DNA of 64,000 bases from Paracoccus alcaliphilus (GCF_028553725.1 NZ_CP067124.1:3296001-3360000); one strand, 5' to 3'; counted from the stretch's first letter, positions 32,756-42,187 are shown. The notes: generated from the letters alone by a model not told the origin. A program made the numbers and translations.

Positions 32756-32784
32756 TTGAACCGTTATCGCTAACGGTCTATATT
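32756..32784 (+). promoter_or_regulatory. edd promoter with operator in the spacer
   Basis: TTGAAC (32756-32761) and TATATT (32779-32784) are 17 bp apart. The spacer holds the 18-bp dyad ACCGTTATCGCTAACGGT (32760-32777), whose core GTTATCGCTAAC is identical to the zwf operator. A repressor bound here would block RNA polymerase directly. Confidence 0.75.
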
Positions 32785-32811
32785 CCGGCGCAAGAGCCAG
32801 AGGAGCCAGCC

Positions 32812-34614
32812 ATGTCCCTTCACGCCACGATCGACCGCGTCACCGACAGGATCCGCGAGCGTTCGGCGAAATCCCGCAGCGCCTATCTCGCCAAGATCGC
32901 AAGGGCCGCCGAGGAAGGCCCGCGCCGCGCCCATCTGTCCTGCGGCAATCAGGCCCATGCCTATGCCGCCATGCCCGACAAGCAGGACATGGCCACCACC
33001 CACAAACCCAATATCGGCATCGTCACCGCCTATAACGACATGCTTTCGGCGCATCAGCCCTATGAGCGCTTCCCCGACCTGATCCGGCAGGCGGGTCATG
33101 CAGCGGGCGCGACGGTGCAGGTCGCGGGCGGCGTGCCTGCCATGTGCGACGGCGTTACGCAGGGCCGTCCGGGGATGGAACTGTCGCTGTTTTCCCGCGA
33201 CGTGATCGCGCTGGCAACCGGGGTTGCGCTCTCGCATGACTGTTTCGACGCGGCGCTCTATCTGGGCGTTTGCGACAAGATCGTGCCGGGGCTGGTCATC
33301 GCGGCGGCGACCTTCGGCCATATCCCCGCCGTCTTCATCCCGGCAGGGCCCATGCCCTCGGGCCTGCCCAATGACGAGAAATCAAAGGTCCGCCAGCAAT
33401 TCGCCACCGGAGAGGTCGGCCGCGATGCGCTGATGGCGGCCGAGATGGCCTCCTATCACAGCCCCGGCACCTGCACCTTCTACGGCACCGCGAACAGCAA
33501 CCAGATGCTGATGGAGTTCATGGGCCTGCACCTGCCCGGCTCCAGCTTCGTCAACCCGAACACGCCCTTGCGCGACGCACTGACGGTGGCCGGGGTCGAA
33601 CGCGCCGCCGGCATCACCCGGCTGGGCAATGATTATCTGCCCGCGGGCGAGGTGCTGGACGAACGCGCCTTCGTCAACGGCATTGCCGGGCTGATGGCGA
33701 CGGGCGGCTCGACCAATCTGGTGCTGCATCTGCCCGCCATTGCCCGCGCGGCGGGCGTCCTGCTGGATATCGAGGATTTCCACGACATCTCGGAATCGGT
33801 GCCACTGATGGCGCGGGTCTATCCCAACGGTCTGGCCGATGTGAACCATTTTCACGCCGCAGGCGGGCTTGGCTACATGATCGGCCGGTTGCTCGATGCC
33901 GGGCTGCTGCATCCCGACGTGAAAACCATCAACGGCACCGGACTGGACGGCTATACCGCCGAGCCGAAACTCGACGGCACCCGCATCCGCTGGGAAAAGG
34001 GCGCCCGCGAATCCCTGAACGACCGGATCCTGCGCCCCGCCACCGACCCCTTCGCGCAGACCGGCGGGCTGAAGCAGCTTCAGGGCAATCTGGGCCGGGG
34101 CGTCATCAAGGTCAGCGCCGTCGCCCCCGAACGCCATATCATCGAGGCGAAGGCCCGCGTCTTCAGCGACCAGGAACAGGTCAAGACCGCCTTCAAGGCA
34201 AACGAATTCACCGAGGACACCATCGTCGTCGTCCGCTTCCAGGGGCCGCGCGCCAACGGCATGCCGGAACTGCATTCGCTGACCCCGACGCTGGCGGTGT
34301 TGCAGGATCGCGGCCTCAGGGTCGCCCTGCTGACCGATGGCCGCATGTCGGGCGCCTCGGGCAAGGTCCCCGCCGCCATCCATGTCTCGCCCGAGGCTTC
34401 GGTCGGTGGCCCGCTGGCCCGGCTGCGCGACGGCGACCTGATCCGCCTCGACGCGATCACCGGCCAGATCGACTGCCTCGCCCCGGATTTTGAGAGCCGC
34501 CAGCCCGCCACGTTCGATCCCGCCACAAGCAGCGAAGGCATGGGTCGCGAACTCTTCGCCGCCTTCCGCGCCGTCGCCGGCCCCGCCACCGAAGGCGCAG
34601 GCGTCGTCGTCTGA
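32812..34614 (+). CDS. edd: 6-phosphogluconate dehydratase
   Basis: 600 aa from the ATG at 32812 with AGGAG upstream; the upstream open frame is a shadow of the opposite gene. The IlvD/Edd-family blocks are present: [69 protein letters not shown] and [14 protein letters not shown]. It dehydrates 6-phosphogluconate to KDPG with an Fe-S cluster. No eda follows in the window; a terminator hairpin comes 38 bp after the stop. Confidence 0.96.
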   Translation: MSLHATIDRVTDRIRERSAKSRSAYLAKIARAAEEGPRRAHLSCGNQAHAYAAMPDKQDMATTHKPNIGIVTAYNDMLSAHQPYERFPDLIRQAGHAAGATVQVAGGVPAMCDGVTQGRPGMELSLFSRDVIALATGVALSHDCFDAALYLGVCDKIVPGLVIAAATFGHIPAVFIPAGPMPSGLPNDEKSKVRQQFATGEVGRDALMAAEMASYHSPGTCTFYGTANSNQMLMEFMGLHLPGSSFVNPNTPLRDALTVAGVERAAGITRLGNDYLPAGEVLDERAFVNGIAGLMATGGSTNLVLHLPAIARAAGVLLDIEDFHDISESVPLMARVYPNGLADVNHFHAAGGLGYMIGRLLDAGLLHPDVKTINGTGLDGYTAEPKLDGTRIRWEKGARESLNDRILRPATDPFAQTGGLKQLQGNLGRGVIKVSAVAPERHIIEAKARVFSDQEQVKTAFKANEFTEDTIVVVRFQGPRANGMPELHSLTPTLAVLQDRGLRVALLTDGRMSGASGKVPAAIHVSPEASVGGPLARLRDGDLIRLDAITGQIDCLAPDFESRQPATFDPATSSEGMGRELFAAFRAVAGPATEGAGVVV

Positions 34615-34622
34615 TCCTGCCT

Positions 34623-34653
34623 ATCACTGGTGCCAAAATATCCCGGGGGAGCG
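34623..34653 (+). repeat. Dispersed intergenic repeat, copy 2
   Basis: ATCACTGGTGCCAAAATATC followed by CCGGGGGAGCG. Same orientation as copy 1, directly after the edd stop and just before the terminator hairpin. Confidence 0.55.
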
Positions 34654-34684
34654 AAAGCCGCCCCCATCGAGGGGGCGGCTTTCG
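34652..34684. terminator. Strong hairpin after edd
   Basis: CGAAAGCCGCCCCC - ATCGA - GGGGGCGGCTTTCG is a perfect 14-bp stem. It has no long T-run, but it sits between the convergent edd and lysR genes, whose ends it probably protects. Confidence 0.7.
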
Positions 34685-34705
34685 CGGGGGCAGAGCCCCC
34701 CTGCC

Positions 34706-35569
34706 TCAGGCCGCCGCCGCCACCTCGCATACCGCACGTCGCAGATAGCCAGCAAAATCGGCCGCCTCGCGCCGGGCGGGACCATCTGCGACATAGACGT
34801 TCAGCCAGGTCGGCGGCAAAGGCGGCAGCGCGCCGCCATGATCGACCGGCGCCAGACCCGATTGCGAAATACCGCGCGGCAGGATGGTGATCCCCAGATC
34901 CGCCGCCGCGCTGACCTTCCATGTGTCGCTGCCGCCTTCGGCCACGCCCTGCGCCCATTCGATCCCGGCGCGATCCAGCGCCGCCATCCCGATCGAGTAA
35001 TAGGCGCAATGCGGCGAGTTCGCGATCGGCAGCGGCCGCTGCGTCCAAGCCTGCCCTCCGATCGCACCGAACCACGCCAGATCGACCTTGGCCAGGTGGA
35101 TCGCCCCCGGCGGCGCCTCGAATTCCGTGGTCAGGATCACGTCATGCTCGCCCCGCTTCATCTGTTCGCGCAGATCCTTGCTGCGGGCATCGTTGATGAT
35201 CAGCGCAACTCGGGGATTGTTCTGGCGGAAATCCCGGACCGCCTGCGCCACCTTGGCAAACAGCCAGTCGCTGGTCAGCCCGACACGCAGCCGTCCCTCG
35301 GGCCGGGCATCGGTAAACCGCGCCAGAATCGCATCGTTCAGCGCCACCAGCTTGCGCCCCTCGATCAGCATCTCGGTGGCGAAATCCGAGACGATCACGC
35401 CGCGCCCCTGCTTGATCAGCATCGCCTCGCCGAACAGCTCCTCCAGCCGCTTCATCTGCATCGACAGCGCGCTTTGCGTCATGTTCAGCGCCTCGGCCGC
35501 GCGGGTGACCGAGCCATATTCGGCCACCGCCTGCAACGACCGGATCGTCGCGATATCGAGATTTCGCAT
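34706..35569 (-). CDS. LysR-family transcriptional regulator
   Basis: 287 aa. N-terminal winged helix-turn-helix: [41 protein letters not shown]-terminal ligand-binding domain from about residue 90 ([16 protein letters not shown]). It is divergent from the DUF1127 gene at 35707. LysR regulators commonly control the divergent neighbour, so DUF1127 or a distant target is possible. The ligand is unknown. Confidence 0.93.
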   Translation of the reverse strand: MRNLDIATIRSLQAVAEYGSVTRAAEALNMTQSALSMQMKRLEELFGEAMLIKQGRGVIVSDFATEMLIEGRKLVALNDAILARFTDARPEGRLRVGLTSDWLFAKVAQAVRDFRQNNPRVALIINDARSKDLREQMKRGEHDVILTTEFEAPPGAIHLAKVDLAWFGAIGGQAWTQRPLPIANSPHCAYYSIGMAALDRAGIEWAQGVAEGGSDTWKVSAAADLGITILPRGISQSGLAPVDHGGALPPLPPTWLNVYVADGPARREAADFAGYLRRAVCEVAAAA

Positions 35570-35706
35570 CCTTCAATCCCCCTGATGGTTCGGATCAAAA
35601 TCATTCGTTTCACAAATATCACTACCCCGCCTATCTATCAACAACGCAGATGATACGCACACAACAAATCATCACCATTGATGATATCCATCATCGGAGT
35701 TGAACC
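35570..35706. promoter_or_regulatory. Divergent lysR/DUF1127 control region
   Basis: AT-rich compared with the surroundings. Contains GATGAT/ATCATC repeats (35651-35696), including AAATCATCACCATTGATGAT around 35666, which has the imperfect dyad expected of LysR sites. No exact promoter can be assigned. Confidence 0.4.
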
Positions 35707-35934
35707 ATGGCACAGAATTCCCTTGCCGCCGCACATCCCGCGACCCGTCCGGGTATCCTGCCGCGCAAAGGCTGGCGCGCGCGCCTGCTGACCATGCTGG
35801 ATCTGCGGCGCAGCCGTCTCGATCTGGAACATCTCGAAGACAGCCGGCTCGGCGACATCGGCCTGACCCGCGACCAAGCCCGGGCCGAGGCCGGACGCCC
35901 CGTCTGGGACGTGCCCGCCAACTGGCGCCGCTGA
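35707..35934 (+). CDS. DUF1127 small protein
   Basis: 75 aa. RRSRLDLEHLEDSRLGDIGL TRDQARAEA is the DUF1127 core, a short arginine-rich helical family of alphaproteobacteria. Related short forms take part in RNA maturation and phosphate/carbon responses. It is divergent from lysR and 109 nt ahead of the SorC-type gene. Role here unknown. Confidence 0.88.
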   Translation: MAQNSLAAAHPATRPGILPRKGWRARLLTMLDLRRSRLDLEHLEDSRLGDIGLTRDQARAEAGRPVWDVPANWRR

Positions 35935-36043
35935 GGCCCGCGACAGGAAAACCCCACCCGCTATCTGGACGGGGTGGCACCGCCCGCGCTAGGGTCGCAC
36001 CGCACGAAACACGCGCCTTTGGCGCAGGGCGCGGACGGGCCGG

Positions 36044-36973
36044 ATGTCAAATCAGGGACGCAAACTGGAACAGGCGGCACGGGCGGCGTGGCTGTCGCAT
36101 GTCGCGGGCAGAACCCAGGACGAAATCGCCGGGCTGATGGGCATTTCGCGCCAGACAGCACAGCGTCTGATCGCGCAGGCCATGGCCGAGGGGCTGGTCA
36201 AGATCCGCATCGATCACCCCTTTGCCCATTGCCTCGATCTGGCGCGCGACCTCTCGGCCCGCTGGAACCTGCGCCTGTGCGAGATCGCCCCCGCCGACGC
36301 CCCCGAATCCGGCGTCGCCCATCTGCTGGCCGATGAAATGGAGCGCTGGCTGCGCAGGCCAGAGCCGCTGACGCTGGCCATTGGCACCGGGCGCACGCTT
36401 CGCGCCGCGCTGGCCGAGCTGCCGCATATCGACTGCCCCCGGCACCGGATCGTATCGCTGACCGGCAACATCGCGCCCGATGGCTCGACCGCCTATTACA
36501 ACGTGCTGTTTTCGCTGTCGGAACTGGTTACCGCCCGCAGCTTTCCGCTGCCTTTGCCGGTAATCGCCCCTTCCTCTGCGGAACGCGCCGCCATCACCGG
36601 TCAGCCCGGCATCCGCCGCGTGATCGAAATGTCGGCGCTGGCCGAGGTCGCCTTTGTCGGCATCGGCACGCTGGACCGGAATGCGGCGCTGATGAAGGAC
36701 GGATTTCTGAGCGCCGACGAACTGGCCGCGCTGGTCCATGCAGGCGGCGTGGGCGAGATCACCGGCTGGGTCTATGACGCCTCGGGGCGGCTGATCGAGG
36801 GGCAAAGCAATGACCGCGTGGCCTCGGCCCCGATCCCGCCGCGAGACAGAACGCTGGTCGTCGGCGCCGCCTTCGGCACGCAGAAACTGCCCGCCATCCG
36901 CGCCGCCTTGCGGGGCGGCCTGATCAGCGGACTGATCACCGACGCCACCACCGGCGCCGCGCTGCTGGAATAG
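36044..36973 (+). CDS. SorC/DeoR-type sugar-binding transcriptional regulator
   Basis: 309 aa. An N-terminal helix-turn-helix (HVAGRTQDEIAGLMGISRQT AQRLIAQAMAEGLV) is followed by a sugar-binding C-terminal domain with IAIGTGRTLR-like sequence (LTLAIGTGRTLRAALAELP), VSLTGNI and FVGIGTLDRNAALMKDGFLS. Members respond to sugar phosphates and control polyol or sugar catabolic operons. No such operon is adjacent; the nearby ED genes are possible but unproven targets. Confidence 0.92.
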   Translation: MSNQGRKLEQAARAAWLSHVAGRTQDEIAGLMGISRQTAQRLIAQAMAEGLVKIRIDHPFAHCLDLARDLSARWNLRLCEIAPADAPESGVAHLLADEMERWLRRPEPLTLAIGTGRTLRAALAELPHIDCPRHRIVSLTGNIAPDGSTAYYNVLFSLSELVTARSFPLPLPVIAPSSAERAAITGQPGIRRVIEMSALAEVAFVGIGTLDRNAALMKDGFLSADELAALVHAGGVGEITGWVYDASGRLIEGQSNDRVASAPIPPRDRTLVVGAAFGTQKLPAIRAALRGGLISGLITDATTGAALLE

Positions 36974-37158
36974 TCATTCCCAACGGAAGTTCGGCGGATT
37001 GCCCTTTGACAGGAACGCCTGATCGAGGCGAGGACTTCATCGGTGGTCTCCGAAAATTTCGATGTCACCGTCCTTTTCAGCTCCTGTCCCAGCTGGGAAA
37101 CGGCAGCCGAGATCTCCAGCGTCAATCGGGCCGGTTTTCAGCAGGAAGGTCACTCCCG

Positions 37159-37767
37159 CTATCGCAGCACCCGTTCGATCAGACCGTGCAGGATCGCGCG
37201 GGCGGCGTCGCGGTCCGAGAGGCCCGGTGTCCATCTTGCCAGATCGCCCAGCAGCATCTTGCTGGCCACGCCATAGGCATAGGTGTGGGCGATGGCGACC
37301 AGCAGTTGCAGATCCTCGTCCTCGGCGATCGCGCCGGCGGATTGAGCGCGCGCCAGCATCCGCAGCATCACCTCGTGGATGGATTGCTCATACCGCGTCA
37401 GCGTCTCGTTTCCCTCGAACTGGCCGGCGGGCATCGAGCCGATGAAGCGGAACTCTCGGGGGTTGTTATGGGACCACTCGACATAGGCGTCGGCCAGCGC
37501 CGAAAACTGCGCGATCGGGTCGCCCGCATCGGCCGCGACGACCGCGCGCGTGCATTCGTCATGCAGCAGGATCATCGCATTCTCGGCCACCACCATCAGC
37601 AGATGACCCTCGTCGCGGAAAATCCGTCGCAGGGCATCTTCGCCGACCGACATGGATTTTGCCAGCTCTGCCAGGCTGGGCACCTGCCCCGTCCTGTCCA
37701 TCAGGCTGGTCATGGCCTCGATGGCATCGGAACAGATATTGCTGCCGGGACGCGTGGCGGATGGCAT
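37159..37767 (-). CDS. TetR-family transcriptional regulator
   Basis: 202 aa from the ATG at 37767 with TGGAG upstream; the open frame continues much further but without protein-like sequence. The N-terminal HTH (AIEAMTSLMDRTGQVPSLAE LAKSMSVGEDALRRIFRDEG) fits TetR with a slightly degenerate recognition helix (TetR usually TxYxHF; here LRRIFRD). The C-terminal helical domain (FSALADAYVEWSHNNPREFR) is like TetR_C. No divergent target gene within 500 bp. Confidence 0.85.
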   Translation of the reverse strand: MPSATRPGSNICSDAIEAMTSLMDRTGQVPSLAELAKSMSVGEDALRRIFRDEGHLLMVVAENAMILLHDECTRAVVAADAGDPIAQFSALADAYVEWSHNNPREFRFIGSMPAGQFEGNETLTRYEQSIHEVMLRMLARAQSAGAIAEDEDLQLLVAIAHTYAYGVASKMLLGDLARWTPGLSDRDAARAILHGLIERVLR

Positions 37768-38290
37768 GGCAGGGTCTCCAGTAGGTCTTGCCGGCCAAGG
37801 CCGGACGGCGAGCAAACCACACACCAGAAACGGACGAAAGACTGAACCGTACGGAACAGACGCAACGTTTCCACAACCATGCCGCCACGGACCGATGATG
37901 CAAGACAAATTGTTCATAACGCAATTGGTCGGGAACGATTGCGGCATGTCGTCCAATGATCCTGTCGGGATACGCCTTTTCAGGGGTGCGGAATACCTGA
38001 CCAAAAAGTCAGGCTGACATAACGAACAAAAGTTAAGATAAGACTGACATTCCCTAGGGTGTGGGAATAAGTTGGACGGATTGCGGAGCGGTGATTTTCT
38101 TCCCATCCCCGGGTGAAGAGTTGGTTACGAGTGCTCTGTTCGTATTGAGTGACCGCGTTTCGCAATCCGTCCGCTGTTTCACGACCATTCCTGTTCGCGA
38201 CGATTCCAGCTGTCTGGCAAAGTCAACGCGCTGAACAACGCAAGCTGTTGATAATACGTCATATTCGTATGGAAGCCGGGGGATCTTTGA
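37768..38290. other. Gene-free interval with a large inverted repeat
   Basis: About 520 bp between tetR and tRNA-His. It holds a perfect 12-bp inverted repeat GGACGGATTGCG (38074-38085) / CGCAATCCGTCC (38161-38172), 75 bp apart, with weaker complementarity continuing inward (GAGCGGT / ACCGCG). Translations of both strands are not protein-like. It may encode a structured RNA or be a small repeat element; neither is proven. Confidence 0.45.
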
Positions 38291-38367
38291 TGGTACCGCC
38301 TCCCCGGCTTGAACGGGGGACCTCTGGATCCACAATCCAGCGCTCTAACCAACTGAGCTAAGGCGGC
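38291..38367 (-). tRNA. tRNA-His (GTG), CCA encoded
   Basis: In gene direction: acceptor GCCGCCT / AGGCGGT, D-stem GCTC/GAGC, anticodon stem CTGGA/TCCAG with loop TTGTGGA giving GTG, T-arm CCCCG-TTCAAGC-CGGGG, then ACCA. Discriminator A73 and a G1-T72 pair are visible, consistent with the alphaproteobacterial tRNA-His type that differs from the usual G-1:C73. Confidence 0.96.
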
Positions 38368-38469
38368 ACGGATGCGTTGTGTAAACCTGCCGCGTCCGGG
38401 TTGCAAGCCCGACTTGCCGGGATTTTGACAACAGGATAGAGAAAACCTGTCACAACAAGGAAGCGATCC

Positions 38470-38688
38470 GTGGGTATCAACAGCGAAAGCGAAATCGCCG
38501 CCAATCTGCAGGTCGGGCCGACCGATCAGGGCATGGTGCGCATCTATGTCGAGGCCCCGGGCGTCGATCTGCCGCTGGATTTCGACGCGGATGAGGCAAC
38601 CGAAATCGCCGAGGAATTGCTGGCCGCCGCCGAAGTCGTCCGGGGGATGGGCAAAAAGGGCGGCAAGCCTAAAAAGCCCCGCCGCTGA
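38470..38688 (+). CDS. DUF6324-like small acidic protein
   Basis: 72 aa with a GTG start at 38470 and AAGGA upstream. INSESEIAANLQVGPTDQGM VRIYVEAPGVDLPLDFD is a conserved Rhodobacteraceae family that I recall as DUF6324. The C-terminus is lysine-rich (GKKGGKPKKPRR). No catalytic motif, cytoplasmic. Its 3' end overlaps the convergent mmcB by 20 nt. Function unknown. Confidence 0.75.
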   Translation: MGINSESEIAANLQVGPTDQGMVRIYVEAPGVDLPLDFDADEATEIAEELLAAAEVVRGMGKKGGKPKKPRR

Positions 38689-39136
38689 CCCCTTGCGGGT
38701 CCTGCAACCGGTGCAGGCGCAGGGCCGCCGCGCGCCCGAAATCCCGCATCAGCCGGTTGCGTCTTGCGCCGGCCAGTCGCGCCTCGGGCGCCATGCGCTG
38801 GATCTCGGCGCCATAGGGATCGGCCAGAATCAGACCGCTTTCCCCGGGCAGAAGTTCGGCCGGAAAATCGCAATCGACCGCCCAGAAATAGCGGTCGCAC
38901 CAGTCCAGATAGCCCTGCCACTTGCGGTCCCCGGCAAAATCGGCGCGGCAACTTTTACATTCGATGATCCAGATCTCTCCCTTCGGGCCAAGGCTGATCA
39001 GATCGACGCGCAACCCGCGTGCGGGCACGAATTCGGGCAGAACCGCGTGATCCAGGCCGGCCAGCATCCGCGCCACGCCGCGCGCCAGCCTTTGTCCGGG
39101 CAAGGCCGGCAAGGGGATGGGTGGTTCATCGCACAT
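38669..39136 (-). CDS. mmcB: MmcB-family DNA repair protein
   Basis: 155 aa. RVDLISLGPKGEIWIIECKS CRADFAGDRKWQGY carries the D...ECK core of a PD-(D/E)XK nuclease fold, and YLDWCDRYFWAVDCDFP is typical of MmcB. In Caulobacter, MmcB is an SOS-induced factor in DNA repair and mutagenesis with ImuABC. Convergent to the DUF6324-like gene. No LexA box was identified with confidence upstream. Confidence 0.88.
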   Translation of the reverse strand: MCDEPPIPLPALPGQRLARGVARMLAGLDHAVLPEFVPARGLRVDLISLGPKGEIWIIECKSCRADFAGDRKWQGYLDWCDRYFWAVDCDFPAELLPGESGLILADPYGAEIQRMAPEARLAGARRNRLMRDFGRAAALRLHRLQDPQGVSGGAF

Positions 39137-39411
39137 GCCCGCATCCTAGAACAAACAGGAAACGTCAGACAAGGCTTTGCAGGTGCTTGAAAGCCCGGCG
39201 CGCGGGCCTTATCTGCATGCTTGGCGGGCTTCTGCTCTTCTCGCGTGCGGCCATTTTTCCACTGGCCTATAACTTTTCCGAGGGGGCTGGCTCTGACGTG
39301 ACCCTGGTCTCGTTACCTGGCGCCCACCTGGTACTCCAGGCTTTCGGGAAATCTCGTGCCGTCGCGGTTGCTGCGGTTCCCGCCACCCTTCCCCACCATC
39401 GGCGCATACGC

Positions 39412-39440
39412 AAAAGGGCGACCCAAAGGGCCGCCCTTTC
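39412..39440 (-). terminator. Terminator of the DUF481 gene
   Basis: AAAGGGCG (39413-39420) and CGCCCTTT (39432-39439) pair, with AAAA continuing on the left (TTTT in gene direction), 26 bp after the DUF481 stop. The interval 39137-39411 shows no gene. Confidence 0.75.
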
Positions 39441-39465
39441 GAGAGAGACTCTGATCGAGGGAAGA

Positions 39466-40353
39466 TCAGAAGCCGTAAACGATCGACACGCCCAGCTTGT
39501 TGTCGGTGCGGCTGGAAGCCCCGTCGGTGGCTTCCGTGTACTCGGTCAGATAGCTGACACGGGTTGCCAGCTGCTCGGTCATCGCGAAGTTGACTCCCAA
39601 CTCGTTGGTCAGGCGGTAGGGCAGATCCCCGCCGGAATCCAAGTAGTCGGTGTCGTTGGTCAGGAAGATATTCTCGTTGAAGCGGTGATAGAGCCGCGAC
39701 GAAACGATCCAGCCAAATTCCGAGTACGAGTCGCCGTTGAATTCCGGGCCGGTTTCGTATTTGCCATAACGGACACCTACACCACCCTGAACACGCCATG
39801 CGGTCGTGTCGTTGTTGATGACCCGGTAGCCCGGACCGACTGCCAGAATGCCGTCGCGACGCAGTTCATCGGGGCTCGCGATACCGTCGATGTTAAGGCT
39901 GCCCAGACCGAAGGCGTAGAACTGGTCGTTGATGTAATACATCGCGTCATAGATAGCCTTGACGCTTTCTTCTTCCTTGCTGCCGTCGTCGTTCTCAGTG
40001 AACTCGATCAGCAGGCCGACAGTCTGCGCCCATTGCGGCGTAGCGTAGGACACGCGCCCACCGATCAGCAAATCCTGGTTGTCGGTACCTGACTCAGAGT
40101 TGCTGCTGCGGCCGGTATAGCTCAGCGACATCGAGCCCGACAGGCCCTGACGACGCTCGGCCGGACCAAAGCGGTAAGCGTCGCCGCTGCGGGCAAAATC
40201 GTCCTCGACATCGTCCTGAACGTCGGTGATGGCGCGATCAACGTCGCCAAGGCCGGTCACATTGCCGCCGGTGGCGAATTCGGTTTGCGCGTAGGCAGGC
40301 ACGGACAGAGCGGCCAGAATGGCGGCAGTGCCAAGAAGCTTCACTTGTTTCAT
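39466..40353 (-). CDS. DUF481 outer-membrane beta-barrel protein
   Basis: 295 aa from the ATG at 40353 with GAGGAAA upstream. A signal peptide ends AYA-Q. The mature protein has alternating aromatic/hydrophobic strands (GSMSLSYTGRSSNSESGT, LGVSIVYGF at the end) and an aromatic C-terminal Phe, typical of outer-membrane barrels. DUF481 (YdiY-like) is the best family match. The acidic linker after the signal (TDVQDDVEDDFARSGDAY) is unusual. Function unknown. Confidence 0.82.
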   Translation of the reverse strand: MKQVKLLGTAAILAALSVPAYAQTEFATGGNVTGLGDVDRAITDVQDDVEDDFARSGDAYRFGPAERRQGLSGSMSLSYTGRSSNSESGTDNQDLLIGGRVSYATPQWAQTVGLLIEFTENDDGSKEEESVKAIYDAMYYINDQFYAFGLGSLNIDGIASPDELRRDGILAVGPGYRVINNDTTAWRVQGGVGVRYGKYETGPEFNGDSYSEFGWIVSSRLYHRFNENIFLTNDTDYLDSGGDLPYRLTNELGVNFAMTEQLATRVSYLTEYTEATDGASSRTDNKLGVSIVYGF

Positions 40354-40761
40354 CTCGTGTTTCCTCATGAACTCGAGTTTCGTATTGGTGGCCTTGTCAG
40401 TGCCACTGCATCGCTGCTGAGGGATGAATTAATCCGAAGCCCGTCCGGTTCAAAGGCCTGCGAAAAACACGGAAAACTCGCAAATTCGTGAGAGATCGGG
40501 CGCGGCTGTAACAACGGCGGGAAAGCGCCGAAATATATTTGTGATGGCCGTTTTCGGAACTTGCTTGACCCAAAGGTAAGTCCAGAGAAACGGCTGATAA
40601 AATCGCGACATCAAAACCGCGCCGTTCAGGGGCTGAATCGCATGCTAATGAAACAATTGCGTGACTGGTTAAAATTTAGGCAGTCTTAGCATGGCGCGGA
40701 AGGCACAATTCTGTTGCACAATCGACACGGCGCAGGGGCGTTATCGGCACGCTCTCACAGT
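40354..40761. other. Upstream region of the DUF481 gene
   Basis: About 400 bp between the DUF481 start and the stop of the small membrane protein. AT-richer than the genes and likely to hold the DUF481 promoter, but no unambiguous -35/-10 pair or hairpin stands out. The plus-strand frame at 40691 is a shadow. Confidence 0.35.
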
Positions 40762-41079
40762 TCAGCGATCCCTGGAACGGGTCGCAGGCACGCGGATCGC
40801 CAGCGCCGGCGCGCCCATCCGGGGCATGCGTTGCCGCCGCCCGCCCCGGGGAGGGGGCGAATCGGCCATGCGCATGATGACGAAAGCGAACTGGACCCCG
40901 GAAAAGACGATGCCGTTGAAGATCACCAGCATCGCCACCGCCAGCCAGCCGATCAGGGATGACAGGATCAGATGCCGCAGGTGCGCGACATCCAGCCAGA
41001 TCAGCAAGGCGGTGAACAGTGCCGCAAGGGCAAAGCCCAGAACGATACTGCGGATATAGAGGCGGACCAGCGGCTGCAT
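40762..41079 (-). CDS. Small two-helix membrane protein
   Basis: 105 aa from the ATG at 41079; the longer frame upstream is not protein-like. Two transmembrane helices (SIVLGFALAALFTALLIWL and LIGWLAVAMLVIFNGIVFSG) are followed by an Arg/Pro-rich cytoplasmic tail. No known domain. It is 62 nt after nusB in the same direction, so it may be part of that transcript. Function unknown. Confidence 0.7.
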   Translation of the reverse strand: MQPLVRLYIRSIVLGFALAALFTALLIWLDVAHLRHLILSSLIGWLAVAMLVIFNGIVFSGVQFAFVIMRMADSPPPRGGRRQRMPRMGAPALAIRVPATRSRDR

Positions 41080-41141
41080 TGCACGGCTCTCCGAACAGGG
41101 GGAAAAGCCATGATAGCGCCGCGCGGCCCGGTGGGAAGGGG

Positions 41142-41636
41142 TCATTCCGTCACGGAGGGAAAGGCGTCGGGGCGCATCTCTCGTGCGACGTGATCCAGCA
41201 CCGCATTGACGAATTTCGGCTCGCGGCCTTCGGGAAAGAACGCTTCGGCCAGCCGCACATATTCGGTGATGACCACCTTGGGCGGGGTGGATGGCCGGGT
41301 CAGTTCGGCCCCGGCGGCCCGGAACAGCGCCCGCAGCACCGGGTCGATCCGGTCGATGGGCCATTTCGCCACCAGCCCGCGATCCGTCGCCTGATCAATC
41401 TTCGACTGCCACGTCACCACATCGTCGATGATGCGCGAGAACAACGCCTCATCGGCCTCGGGGTGGGGGCCGGATTCATCCTCGACCCCGATGCGATAGC
41501 TGAGGAATTCACGCTGGACGCGATCGGCGCCCTGCCCTGCGGCCTCCATCTGGAACAGCGCCTGCACAGCATAGAGCCGCGCGGCGGAACTGAGCGCGCG
41601 ACGATCAGGGCGGGTCGGTTTTCCGGTCGTGGTCAT
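41142..41636 (-). CDS. nusB: Transcription antitermination factor NusB
   Basis: 164 aa, all-helical. SAARLYAVQALFQMEAAGQG and LRALFRAAGAELTRPSTPPK VVITEYVRLAEAFF are the NusB core; the KFVNAVLDHVARE ending is invariant in the family. It binds boxA with NusE (S10) for rRNA antitermination. Start overlaps the ribH stop (ATGA). Long N-terminal lead and a family-standard position after ribH. Confidence 0.95.
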   Translation of the reverse strand: MTTTGKPTRPDRRALSSAARLYAVQALFQMEAAGQGADRVQREFLSYRIGVEDESGPHPEADEALFSRIIDDVVTWQSKIDQATDRGLVAKWPIDRIDPVLRALFRAAGAELTRPSTPPKVVITEYVRLAEAFFPEGREPKFVNAVLDHVAREMRPDAFPSVTE

Positions 41637-42184
41637 GCCCGTCCCGGTCCTTCCAGTTCTCCGGCCAGCCGGATCAGGTCGGTCTCCTGCGGCGGCGCGG
41701 TGTCGCGACCGCGCCCCGTCCAGCGCCGTTTCAGCGCGATCAGATGCAGCGCGGCGGCGGCAGCGCCCCCGCCCTTGTTCTGCCCGGCGGGATCGGCGCG
41801 AACCTCGGCCTGCGCCTCGTTCTCGACCGTCAGGATGCCGTTGCCGATGGCCAACCCCTGCAAGCCCAGAAGCGTCAGCCCGCGAGAACTGTCGTTGCAG
41901 ACGGTGTCATAATGCGTCGTCTCGCCCCGGATCACGCAGCCAAGCGCCACGAATCCGTCGTAATCCGCCTGCCGCCCGGCGATACCGATGGCGGTGGGGA
42001 TCTCCAGCGCGCCGGGAACCTCGACCAGATCGACGGTCGCGCCTGCGGCCTCGGCCACGGCACGGGCACCGGCAATCTGATTGTCGGCGATGGTCTTGTA
42101 ATAGGGCGCAACCACGATCAGCAGCCGCACCGGATCGTCGAAACGGGGCAAGGGCAATTCGTGATGCTGGGTATTCGAGGCCAT
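41633..42184 (-). CDS. ribH: 6,7-dimethyl-8-ribityllumazine synthase
   Basis: 183 aa. VVAPYYKTIADNQIAGARAV, VEVPGALEIPTAI and ALGCVIRGETTHYDTVCNDS SRGL are the active-site blocks. It condenses the butanone phosphate from RibB with the pyrimidine to make lumazine. A C-terminal extension of about 20 residues (TDLIRLAGELEGPGRA) exceeds the usual length. Follows ribBX after 3 nt. Confidence 0.95.
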   Translation of the reverse strand: MASNTQHHELPLPRFDDPVRLLIVVAPYYKTIADNQIAGARAVAEAAGATVDLVEVPGALEIPTAIGIAGRQADYDGFVALGCVIRGETTHYDTVCNDSSRGLTLLGLQGLAIGNGILTVENEAQAEVRADPAGQNKGGGAAAAALHLIALKRRWTGRGRDTAPPQETDLIRLAGELEGPGRA

Positions 42185-42187
42185 GTC

